A stretch of 5,192 nt of DNA. Source: Bacillota bacterium (lineage in GTDB: Bacteria > Bacillota > Negativicutes > Sporomusales > UBA7701). The stretch lies in assembly GCA_023415075.1 (NCBI GenBank), contig JAEZLU010000312.1, forward strand, positions 1-5,192, read 5' to 3'. Both the position numbers and the translations under genes were made by a program. Shown here piece by piece: positions 1-5,192 of the stretch. The notes below the pieces were generated by a model. It did not search any database. It was not told the DNA's origin and saw only the letters and a program-made list of their open reading frames with translations. Positions within the stretch are counted from its first letter, which is position 1, and each line of letters begins with the position of its first letter.

Positions 1-137
1 TCCTTCAGGTCGTCAGGCAGCTGTTTGCGCCGCCAGCGGTTTCTGAGGGCAACCGCCACCGACCGTTTGGCCTGCTGTTGGCCGACGATATACTTGTTCA
101 ACTCGGCTACAATCTGTTTGGGCGTCAACTCAGTCAA
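1..137 (-). CDS. hslU: HslU (ClpY) ATPase subunit, N-terminal fragment
   Basis: AAA+ unfoldase that recognises and threads substrates into HslV. Only the first 45 codons are in the window; the gene continues beyond the left edge, so the Walker motifs and the I-domain are not visible. The fragment has the typical HslU opening: TELTPKQIVAELNKYIVGQ, then QAKRSVAVALRNRWRRKQL, which matches E. coli MSEMTPREIV...IIGQ...AKR.VAIALRNRWRRMQL. The start is TTG (137-135), chosen by the G-run ribosome binding site and by alignment with the family start. It lies 16 nt after hslV, as expected for subunits made together. In many Bacillota codY follows hslU; that region is outside the window. Confidence 0.95.
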   Translation of the reverse strand, partial: MTELTPKQIVAELNKYIVGQQQAKRSVAVALRNRWRRKQLPDDLK

Positions 138-143
138 GATATT

Positions 144-151
144 CCCCCCTT
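144..151 (-). promoter_or_regulatory. G-run Shine-Dalgarno of hslU
   Basis: The minus strand reads AAGGGGGG at 151-144, six bases before the TTG start at 137. The purine-rich run supports TTG at 137 over the second in-frame TTG at 128, which would be 15 nt away. Confidence 0.7.
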
Positions 152-153
152 CG

Positions 154-684
154 CTACAATTCCTCCACCGTGATATGGTGGTTGGTATACACGCAGATAT
201 CGGCGGCGATGGCCAGGGCCTCGCGGGCGACATCCGGCGCCGCCAGCCCCGAATGGGCGATCAGCGCCCGGGCCGCCGCCAGGGCATATGGGCCGCCCGA
301 GCCGATGGCCGTAACCCCGTCGTCCGGCTCGATGACCTCGCCGTTGCCGGAGATTATCAGCAGATGCTCGGCATCGGTAACGATGAGCAGCGCCTCCAGG
401 CGACGCAGCACCCGGTCCAGCCGCCACTCCTTGGCCAGCTCGACCGCTGCCCGCATCATATTGCCGTTATATTCCTCGAGCTTCTGCTCGAACTTGGCGA
501 ACAGCGTGAACGCGTCGGCCACCGAGCCGGCGAAGCCGGCTAGCACCTTGCCGTGGTACAGGCGGCGGACCTTCTTGGCCGTCTGCTTCATAATGGTATT
601 CTGGCCGAACGTAACCTGGCCGTCGCCGGCGATGGCCGTCTTGCCGTTATGGCGCACGGCCACAATGGTCGTGGCATGAAACAC
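154..684 (-). CDS. hslV: ATP-dependent protease peptidase subunit HslV (ClpQ)
   Basis: N-terminal-nucleophile threonine peptidase that forms the proteolytic core of the HslUV (ClpYQ, CodWX) protease; it stacks as two hexameric rings capped by the HslU ATPase. The 176-residue product opens MFHATTIVAVRHNG. Alignment with the mature E. coli enzyme (TTIVSVRRNG) places the catalytic nucleophile at Thr5, leaving a four-residue propeptide MFHA. Other family features are GDGQVTFG (20-27), the lysine pair K37-K38 in KKVRRLY (K38 matches catalytic K33 of E. coli), GFAGSVADAFTLF, AIGSGGPYA (126-134) and the C-terminal ICVYTN...VEEL. The start is GTG (684-682), supported by a strong Shine-Dalgarno and by the absence of other starts in frame that keep Thr5. 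The stop is TAG (156-154), and hslU begins 16 nt later. The sequence is closer to B. subtilis CodW (FHATT...GDGQVTFG) than to the proteobacterial form. Confidence 0.97.
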   Translation of the reverse strand: MFHATTIVAVRHNGKTAIAGDGQVTFGQNTIMKQTAKKVRRLYHGKVLAGFAGSVADAFTLFAKFEQKLEEYNGNMMRAAVELAKEWRLDRVLRRLEALLIVTDAEHLLIISGNGEVIEPDDGVTAIGSGGPYALAAARALIAHSGLAAPDVAREALAIAADICVYTNHHITVEEL

Positions 685-689
685 TCTTT

Positions 690-697
690 CACCTCCT
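690..697 (-). promoter_or_regulatory. Strong Shine-Dalgarno of hslV
   Basis: The minus strand reads AGGAGGTG at 697-690, a near-perfect anti-16S match, with 7 nt between GGAGG and the GTG start at 684. This fixes the unusual hslV start. The xerC TAG stop overlaps its first bases, so a ribosome ending xerC is placed directly on the hslV initiation site. Confidence 0.9.
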
Positions 698-1604
698 AGG
701 CCCGCGGGTGGGCCTGCTGGTAGATCGCCTTGACCCTTTCCTTGGTCACATGGGTATAAAGCTGGGTAGTCGACAGATTGACATGGCCCAGGAGCTCCTG
801 GACCGAGCGGAGATCGGCCCCGTTATTCAGAAGATGGGTGGCGAAAGTATGGCGGATGGTGTGGGGGCTGACCTTTTTGGCAATCGCCGCCTGCTCGACA
901 TACTTGTCGACCAGCCGGCGGATGCTGCGGTCGGTCAGCGGGCCGCCGTCCTTGTTCACGAACAGGCTGTCGTGCTGAACCTTGGCCTTGGCGTATAGCT
1001 TGGGCCGCGACAACTCCAGGTACAGATTAACGGCATTATTGGCCTTGCGGCCCACCGGCACCACCCGTTCCTTGGACCCCTTGCCGTACACCAGGGCGTA
1101 GCCTTCAGCCAGATCGACGTCGCGCAGCGACAGGCCGGCCAGCTCGCTTACCCGCATGCCGGTGGCGTACAAAAGTTCGAGGATGGCGGCGTCCCGCCGG
1201 CCCCGGACATCCTTGGCCGGCAGCTCCAGCAGGCAGGTCATCTCCCCCGGGTCGAGGAAGGACGGCAGCCTCTTCTCCAGCTTCGGCGAGCGGACAGCCG
1301 TGAACGGGTTCTCGGCCAGCGTCTCTTCCCGGCACAAAAAGCGAAAAAAGGACCGCAACGCGGCCATCCTGCGGGCAATGGTGCGCCGTGCGTAATCCTC
1401 TTCTTTGAGGCTTGCGAGATAGGCCCGGATGAGTATCGGCGTGACCGTTGCCGGCTTGACCTCGGCCTGCCCCTGGGTGGCGGCGGCAAAGGCGAAAAAC
1501 TGCTCGATATCTGTCCGGTAGCTGGCAAGCGTATGCGGCGAAGCGTTTTTCTGCACCTTGAGGTAGCGGAAAAAGTCCGCCATGTGGGCGCCGGGAGTTT
1601 CCAT
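696..1604 (-). CDS. xerC: Tyrosine recombinase XerC
   Basis: Site-specific tyrosine recombinase that, with XerD, resolves chromosome dimers at dif sites. The 302-residue product has an N-terminal core-binding (SAM-like) domain (about 8-95, with DFFRYLKVQKNASPHTLASY) and a C-terminal catalytic domain. All six catalytic residues can be seen: R151 in GMRVSEL, K175 in GKGSKER, H248 and R251 in SPHTIRHTF, H274 in LLGHVNLSTT, and the nucleophile Y283 in QLYTHV. The identity as XerC rather than XerD rests partly on the topA-trmFO-xerC-hslVU context. The ATG at 1604-1602 is the first possible start in frame, since a TGA lies upstream with no start codon between. ATG at 1583 (Met8) would give 295 residues. 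Neither has a good Shine-Dalgarno. The TAG stop (698-696) sits within the hslV ribosome binding site. Confidence 0.96.
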   Translation of the reverse strand: METPGAHMADFFRYLKVQKNASPHTLASYRTDIEQFFAFAAATQGQAEVKPATVTPILIRAYLASLKEEDYARRTIARRMAALRSFFRFLCREETLAENPFTAVRSPKLEKRLPSFLDPGEMTCLLELPAKDVRGRRDAAILELLYATGMRVSELAGLSLRDVDLAEGYALVYGKGSKERVVPVGRKANNAVNLYLELSRPKLYAKAKVQHDSLFVNKDGGPLTDRSIRRLVDKYVEQAAIAKKVSPHTIRHTFATHLLNNGADLRSVQELLGHVNLSTTQLYTHVTKERVKAIYQQAHPRA

Positions 1605-1622
1605 ATTATCACACTTTTTGTC

Positions 1623-1642
1623 GATTTTTCTTAGGAAAAATC
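1623..1642. repeat. Perfect 8-bp inverted repeat in the xerC leader
   Basis: The arms GATTTTTC and GAAAAATC are perfectly complementary and separated by 4 nt. The repeat lies immediately downstream of the predicted transcription start and 18 nt before the xerC start codon. It is not followed by a T-run on either strand, so it is not an intrinsic terminator. It could be an operator (the half-sites resemble TTTTC/GAAAA of the CodY box but with a wider centre) or a weak AU-rich leader hairpin. Confidence 0.55.
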
Positions 1643-1650
1643 ACTAATTT

Positions 1651-1679
1651 ATACTAGCACACTAGTCTGAATTATGCAA
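1651..1679 (-). promoter_or_regulatory. Candidate sigma-A promoter for xerC-hslV-hslU
   Basis: On the minus strand a -35-like TTGCAT (1679-1674) is followed by a 17-bp spacer and a -10-like TAGTAT (1656-1651) preceded by TG in the extended -10 position (TGCTAGTAT). Transcription would start near 1644 and give an untranslated leader of about 40 nt before xerC. The -35 matches only TTG of the consensus and the -10 matches four of six, so this is a moderate call, strengthened by its position in the one AT-rich gap of the operon. A TATAAA also lies three bases downstream but has no -35 at usual spacing. Confidence 0.35.
1653..1666. repeat. Inverted repeat over the candidate -10
   Basis: A perfect 5-bp inverted repeat, ACTAG-CACA-CTAGT, overlaps the candidate -10 element and the adjoining spacer. 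Its position would suit a repressor operator, but the arms are short and it could be fortuitous. Confidence 0.4.
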
Positions 1680-1692
1680 TAATCAGCAGCGA

Positions 1693-1707
1693 AATTTTCT
1701 AAAAAAT
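1693..1707. promoter_or_regulatory. Candidate CodY-binding box
   Basis: The plus-strand 15-mer AATTTTCTAAAAAAT matches the published CodY consensus AATTTTCWGAAAATT at 13 of 15 positions (differences at positions 9 and 14). It begins 3 bp past the trmFO stop codon and lies about 13 bp upstream of the candidate -35 of xerC. CodY is the GTP and branched-chain amino acid sensing repressor of Bacillota, and its gene often follows hslU in this very operon. The region is AT-rich, so a chance match is possible, and codY itself is not in view. Confidence 0.4.
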
Positions 1708-1709
1708 TT

Positions 1710-3014
1710 TCACACTTTTCCGATAAATGTTTGCAATTCCACCAACGCCCTGGCGGCGATCCGCCGGTTCTTCTCCTTCTTGTCGCGGATGCGCTCGGTA
1801 AGCGGCGGCAGCAGCCCGAAGCTGACATTCATCGGCTGGAAATGGGCCGGCTCGGCTTCGGTGATATAGCGGCAGAGGGCCCCGTGAGCGGTGGCCGGCG
1901 GAAAAATGAGCGGTTCCTGCCCGCAAACCAGGCGGGCGGCATTGCGGCCGGCCACCAGGCCGGCGGCGGCCGATTCCACATAGCCCTCCACCCCGGTTAT
2001 CTGACCGGCGAAGAAAATATCCGGCTCGGCCTTCAGGGCCAGCGTGGGCGCCAGCAGGCGGGGCGAATTTATGTACGTGTTGCGGTGCATAACCCCGAAG
2101 CGGACGAACTCGGCCTTTTCCAGGCCGGGGATCAGGCGGAAGACCCTCTCCTGCTCCGGCCATTTCAAATGGGTCTGGAAGCCTACCATGTTGTACAGGC
2201 TGGCGGCGGCGTTATCCTGGCGGAGCTGGACGACGGCGTAGGGCACCTCGCCGGTGCGCGGGTCGCGGAGGCCGACCGGCTTGAGCGGCCCGAACCTCAG
2301 TGTATCGATGCCGCGGGCGGCCATCACCTCCACCGGCATGCAGCCCTCGAAAAACACCGCCTTCTCGAACTCCTTGACCGGCGCTCCCTCGGCCTCGGTC
2401 AGCGCGTGCCAGAAAACCTCGTATTCGGCCTTCGTCAGCGGGCAGTTGAGATAATCGGCATCGCCCTTGTCATAGCGGGACGCCCGGTAGATTTTGTCAA
2501 GTCCCAGCGAATCACCGCTCACCAGCGGAGCCGCGGCGTCGTAAAAATACAGGTACTCCTCGCCGGTCCGAGCGGCCAAAGCGGTCGCCAGCGCCGGCGA
2601 CGTCAGCGGCCCGCTGGCAACGACCAGTGGCCGGGCGGGCGGCAGCTCGGTCAGTTCCTCGTTTATCACCCGCACCCGCGGGTGGTCGGTCAGCGCCTTC
2701 GTTATATAGGCGCTAAAGCCTTCGCGGTCCACGGCCAGGGCCCCGCCGGCAGGCAGCCGGCAGGCGTCGGCGGCCTGCATGACGAGCGAATCGAACCGGC
2801 GCATCTCTTCCTTTAGGAGACCGACGGCGTTCTCGAGAGCCGCCGCCCGCAGCGAATTGCTGCAGACCAACTCGGCGAACAAGCCGGTATGATGGGCCGG
2901 CGTCATCACCTTCGGCCGCATCTCGTACAGCTCGACCTCGATCCCGGCGGCAGCGGCCTGCCAGGCCGCCTCGCTGCCGGCCAGACCGGCGCCGATGACG
3001 GTGATTTTAGCCAT
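1710..3014 (-). CDS. trmFO: Methylenetetrahydrofolate-tRNA-(uracil-5-)-methyltransferase TrmFO
   Basis: FAD-dependent enzyme that makes 5-methyluridine at position 54 of the tRNA T-loop, using 5,10-methylenetetrahydrofolate as carbon donor and NAD(P)H as reductant; also known as Gid. The protein is 434 residues, against 435 in B. subtilis. The N-terminal FAD dinucleotide motif is GAGLAG (8-13), followed by the family sequences AHHTGLFAELVCSNSLR, HRNTYINSP (310-318) and GVEGYVESAA (341-350). The two cysteines used in catalysis by the B. subtilis enzyme (C53 and C226) match C51 in VCSNSLR and C225 in FFEGCMP. The ATG at 3014-3012 is chosen because MAKITVIGAGLAG aligns directly with relatives; the open frame extends to 3188 but the extra 58 residues are an Arg/Pro-rich out-of-frame reading of the topA tail. 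It overlaps topA by 8 nt and has no clear Shine-Dalgarno, so translation is probably coupled to topA. Stop TGA at 1712-1710. Confidence 0.98.
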   Translation of the reverse strand: MAKITVIGAGLAGSEAAWQAAAAGIEVELYEMRPKVMTPAHHTGLFAELVCSNSLRAAALENAVGLLKEEMRRFDSLVMQAADACRLPAGGALAVDREGFSAYITKALTDHPRVRVINEELTELPPARPLVVASGPLTSPALATALAARTGEEYLYFYDAAAPLVSGDSLGLDKIYRASRYDKGDADYLNCPLTKAEYEVFWHALTEAEGAPVKEFEKAVFFEGCMPVEVMAARGIDTLRFGPLKPVGLRDPRTGEVPYAVVQLRQDNAAASLYNMVGFQTHLKWPEQERVFRLIPGLEKAEFVRFGVMHRNTYINSPRLLAPTLALKAEPDIFFAGQITGVEGYVESAAAGLVAGRNAARLVCGQEPLIFPPATAHGALCRYITEAEPAHFQPMNVSFGLLPPLTERIRDKKEKNRRIAARALVELQTFIGKV

Positions 3015-5192
3015 TCTTGCCGTCAGCTTTCTTGGTACCGGTCGCCTTCTTCTTTGCCGCCGGCCGTTTGCCGGCGACCGTCGTCGTCTTCGCCGTCCCC
3101 GTAGCCTTGGCGGCAGCCGACTTGGCCGTCGTCTTCCTGGTCGCCGGCCGCTTGGCGGCCTTGGGGGCGGCCTCGGGCTGATTGACACGGGTCGGGCAGG
3201 CCGGGTTACCGCACATCAGCATGAAGCGGCCCCGCGGGAAGTTGTGGCGCACCTTGAAAGAGCCGCAGGTCGGGCAAGTTTCCTTGAGCGGCGTGTCCCA
3301 GGTGGTGAACGAGCATTCCGGATACTTGGCGCAACCGTAGAAAACCTTGCCTCGCTTGGTCCGCCTCTCGACCACCGCTCCCTGGCAGAGCGGGCAGTTT
3401 ACCCCCGTCTCCTTGAGGATAGGCTTGGTGTTGCGGCAGGCCGGGAAACCGGGGCAGGCCAGGAAATTGCCGAAACGGCCGTGCTTGACTACCATAAAAC
3501 GGCCGCAGGCGTCGCACTTGACGTCGGAAACCTCGGCCGGCACCTCGACATGGCCGATCTTCTCGTCGGCACTGGCCAGGGTGACGGCGAACGGGTCATA
3601 GAACTCCTGCAGCACCTTGGTGCGGGACACCTTCTCGTCGGCGATGCCGTCGAGGCGGTCCTCCATTTCGGCCGTGAAGTCGACGTCGACGATAGCGGGG
3701 AAATACTCCTTGAGAAGGTCGACGACCACAAACCCTAGGTCGGTCGGCTGAAATTTCTTGTCGGCCTTCTCCACATAGCCGCGGCCCTGGATGGTCTCGA
3801 TGATCGGCGCGTAGGTGCTCGGCCGGCCGATGCCCTTCTCCTCCAGCATGCGGACAAGCGAAGCCTCGGTGTAGCGGGGCGGCGGCTCGGTGAAATGCTG
3901 CTTGGGCAGCAACTTGTGAAGCATGACCGTCTGGCCCTCGGCCAGTTCGGGCAGCAGAGCGTCCTTCTCGGCCTCCTCGCGGCTGTCGCCATACACCGCC
4001 AGGAAACCGGGGAACTTGAGGACCGAGCCGTTAGCCCTGAGGCCGTAGCGGCCGGCGGCAATCTCCACCGTCAGCGTATCGTACACCGCAGCCGTCATCT
4101 GGCTGGCCACGAAGCGCTCCCAGATAAGGGTATACAGCCGCAGCTGGTCGCGGGCCAGGCTTTTGCCGACCGCCTCGGGGGTCAGCTCGACGCTGGTGGG
4201 CCGGATGGCCTCGTGGGCGTCCTGGGCGTTGTTGCGGCTTGAATAGACCGGCGGCTTGTCGGGCAGATAATTGTTGCCGTGCTTGCCGGCGATAAACTTG
4301 CGGGCTTCCTCCTGGGCCGACGTCGCCACCCGGGTCGAGTCGGTGCGGATATACGTCACCAGGCCGACCGGGCCGATGCCGGCCACATCGAGGCCTTCGT
4401 ACAACTGCTGAGCCAGCATCATCGTCTTGCGGGCGGTGAACCCCAGGCGGCGGGCCGCCTCCTGCTGGAGGCTCGAGGTGATGAACGGCGGCGCCGGATT
4501 GCGGCGGCGCTCCCGCCGTTTGACCTCCTGCACCTTGTAAGTTGCCTTCTCCAGGTCGCCGGTTATCGATTTGGCGGTAGCCTCGTCGCCCACCTGGGCC
4601 TTCTTGCCGTCGACCGACACCAGATCGGCGTCGAACAGCGCCTTGGCCTTCTCCCTCAGTTTGGCGGTAATCGACCAGTATTCCTCCGGCACGAATGCCT
4701 GAATTTCCCGCTCGCGGTCGCACACCAGCCGGACGGCTACCGACTGCACCCGTCCGGCCGACAGGCCCTTGCGGACCTTGCGCCAAAGCAGCGGGCTGAG
4801 CTTATAGCCGACAATGCGGTCGAGGATACGGCGGGCCTGCTGGGCATCGACCCGTGAGAGGTCAATGGGCCGCGGCTGTTTGATAGCCTTCTGGATGGCC
4901 TGTTTGGTGATCTCGTTAAACTCGATGCGGCAGGCCCTGGTCTCGGGGATGCCGAGCAGGTGGGCCAGATGCCAGGCGATCGCCTCGCCTTCGCGGTCAG
5001 GGTCAGTTGCCAGATAGACCGAGCCGGCCTTCCTGGCCTCGTCCTTAAGGCTTTTGATAAGGTCACCCTTGCCGCGGATGTTGATGTATTTGGGCGAAAA
5101 GCCCTTGTCGATGTCCACGCCGAACTGGCTCTTCGGCAGATCCCGCAGATGGCCCATCGACGCCCTTACCGTGAAATTCTTGCCGAGAAACT
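3007..5192 (-). CDS. topA: DNA topoisomerase I (type IA), 5' end missing
   Basis: Type IA topoisomerase that relaxes negative supercoils by cutting one DNA strand through a 5'-phosphotyrosine link. The reading frame runs off the right edge; 727 complete codons are visible and about 20 N-terminal residues (the start of the Toprim domain, with its first catalytic Glu) are missing. Counting from the first whole codon (Phe, 5190-5188): FLGKNFTVRASMGHLRDLP opens the visible part, the Toprim acidic motif DPDREGE is at 63-69, SAGRVQSV at 144-151, and the active-site Tyr is Y280 in VTYIRTDS (codon 4353-4351). HEAIRP is at 326-331 and GIGRPSTYAPIIETI begins near 453. Three C4 zinc ribbons follow (559-665), then a basic low-complexity tail (672-727). 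At about 747 residues it is longer than B. subtilis TopA (691), mostly because of the tail. It ends in TAA, 8 nt inside trmFO. An internal Met at 5157 is not the start, because the conserved TopA sequence continues upstream of it. Confidence 0.98.
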   Translation of the reverse strand, partial: FLGKNFTVRASMGHLRDLPKSQFGVDIDKGFSPKYINIRGKGDLIKSLKDEARKAGSVYLATDPDREGEAIAWHLAHLLGIPETRACRIEFNEITKQAIQKAIKQPRPIDLSRVDAQQARRILDRIVGYKLSPLLWRKVRKGLSAGRVQSVAVRLVCDREREIQAFVPEEYWSITAKLREKAKALFDADLVSVDGKKAQVGDEATAKSITGDLEKATYKVQEVKRRERRRNPAPPFITSSLQQEAARRLGFTARKTMMLAQQLYEGLDVAGIGPVGLVTYIRTDSTRVATSAQEEARKFIAGKHGNNYLPDKPPVYSSRNNAQDAHEAIRPTSVELTPEAVGKSLARDQLRLYTLIWERFVASQMTAAVYDTLTVEIAAGRYGLRANGSVLKFPGFLAVYGDSREEAEKDALLPELAEGQTVMLHKLLPKQHFTEPPPRYTEASLVRMLEEKGIGRPSTYAPIIETIQGRGYVEKADKKFQPTDLGFVVVDLLKEYFPAIVDVDFTAEMEDRLDGIADEKVSRTKVLQEFYDPFAVTLASADEKIGHVEVPAEVSDVKCDACGRFMVVKHGRFGNFLACPGFPACRNTKPILKETGVNCPLCQGAVVERRTKRGKVFYGCAKYPECSFTTWDTPLKETCPTCGSFKVRHNFPRGRFMLMCGNPACPTRVNQPEAAPKAAKRPATRKTTAKSAAAKATGTAKTTTVAGKRPAAKKKATGTKKADGKNG
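3010..3177 (-). other. Lys/Ala/Thr-rich C-terminal tail of TopA
   Basis: The last 56 residues of TopA contain 16 Ala, 13 Lys, 10 Thr and 3 Arg, with only one Glu and one Asp. Short units recur: KATGTAK and KATGTKK, and KRPA twice. At the DNA level the two KRPA units sit in near-identical GC-rich stretches, near 3058-3080 and 3140-3162. The composition resembles histone H1-like tails and the basic C-termini of actinobacterial TopA proteins. It is probably disordered and binds DNA non-specifically. Its end also contains the start codon of trmFO. Confidence 0.85.
3196..3516 (-). other. Three C4 zinc-ribbon repeats in TopA C-terminus
   Basis: Three consecutive topoisomerase C4 zinc fingers are visible, each with a CxxC pair followed by a second Cys pair. 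The cysteines are at visible residues 559/562/579/585, 599/602/620/626 and 639/642/660/665. The first two end in the usual C-x5-C pair (CPGFPAC, CAKYPEC); the third has a shorter C-x4-C (CGNPAC). All twelve cysteines are present, so each ribbon should be able to bind zinc. In this family the ribbons bind single-stranded DNA and support relaxation. Confidence 0.9.

Larger units (their letters stand above)
1605..1709. other. AT-rich intergenic region between trmFO and xerC
   Basis: This 105-nt gap is the only substantial non-coding stretch. It has 28 G+C bases (about 27%), against genes that are plainly GC-rich. It contains a CodY-like palindrome beside the trmFO stop, a candidate promoter, two perfect inverted repeats and a bracketing direct repeat, listed separately. 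I see no GC-rich hairpin followed by a T-run, so no intrinsic terminator ends the topA-trmFO transcript here. I also see no Shine-Dalgarno before xerC. Confidence 0.85.

Noticed and set aside
25..679. Overlapping plus-strand frames opposite hslU and hslV
   Set aside because: Two different frames are open over the same conserved hslV gene, which is typical of low stop-codon density in GC-rich DNA.
696..1604. Phage or integron integrase instead of XerC
   Set aside because: Length, the full R-K-H-R-H-Y set and the conserved topA-trmFO-xerC-hslVU order all point to the housekeeping recombinase; no attachment site or phage gene is present.
1605..1620. GATAAT directly before the xerC ATG as an extended -10 (TGTGATAAT)
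   Set aside because: It would place the transcription start inside the coding sequence after Met1, and there is no -35 match at 16-18 bp.
1623..1642. Intrinsic terminator after trmFO
   Set aside because: The inverted repeat is AT-rich and lacks a following T-run on either strand.
1731..2816. Long plus-strand open frame of 361 codons opposite trmFO
   Set aside because: It is antisense to a fully conserved gene, shows no recognisable domain and has the composition expected of a GC-rich shadow frame.
3015..3188. N-terminal extension of TrmFO by 58 residues
   Set aside because: The extension is an Arg/Pro-rich out-of-frame reading of the TopA tail; TrmFO relatives begin at the FAD motif, matching the ATG at 3014.
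2995..3738. Plus-strand open frame of 247 codons opposite the TopA C-terminus
   Set aside because: Arg/Gly/Leu-rich shadow of the zinc-ribbon and lysine-rich coding region; no family resemblance.

Overview
The window is one minus-strand operon segment from a GC-rich bacterium (genes by eye about 60% GC). Read from right to left, in transcription order, it holds topA (DNA topoisomerase I, 5' end cut by the window edge), trmFO (folate/FAD-dependent tRNA m5U54 methyltransferase), xerC (tyrosine recombinase), hslV (ATP-dependent protease peptidase subunit) and the first 45 codons of hslU (its ATPase partner, cut by the left edge). This order is the classic Bacillota (Firmicutes) cluster topA-trmFO-xerC-clpQ(hslV)-clpY(hslU), which in many relatives is followed by codY. 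The gene order, the Bacillus-like TrmFO and HslV sequences and the high GC together suggest a GC-rich Bacillota member, possibly of the Negativicutes or a clostridial lineage. The exact taxon cannot be read from the sequence.

Layout: topA and trmFO overlap by 8 nt. A 105-nt non-coding gap (1605-1709) separates trmFO from xerC. The xerC stop codon lies inside the hslV Shine-Dalgarno sequence, 11 nt before the hslV start. hslV and hslU are 16 nt apart, and hslU has its own G-run ribosome binding site. hslV starts with GTG and hslU with TTG. Every long plus-strand reading frame is an antisense shadow of these genes.

The only sequence not explained by coding is the gap before xerC. It is 28/105 G+C (about 27%), in strong contrast to the genes. 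It holds a 15-bp CodY-box-like palindrome (2 mismatches to the known consensus), a candidate promoter (TTGCAT-17 bp-TAGTAT with a TG extension), two perfect short inverted repeats over and just downstream of that promoter, and a 10-bp direct repeat bracketing the region. The simplest reading is a regulated internal promoter that lets xerC-hslV-hslU be transcribed apart from topA-trmFO.

The genes are housekeeping: supercoiling control, tRNA T-loop methylation, chromosome dimer resolution and protein quality control. I see no new defence, mobile or biosynthetic system. The most useful second looks are the xerC upstream region, the lysine/alanine/threonine-rich tail on topoisomerase I, and the short HslV propeptide that must be removed to expose the catalytic threonine.
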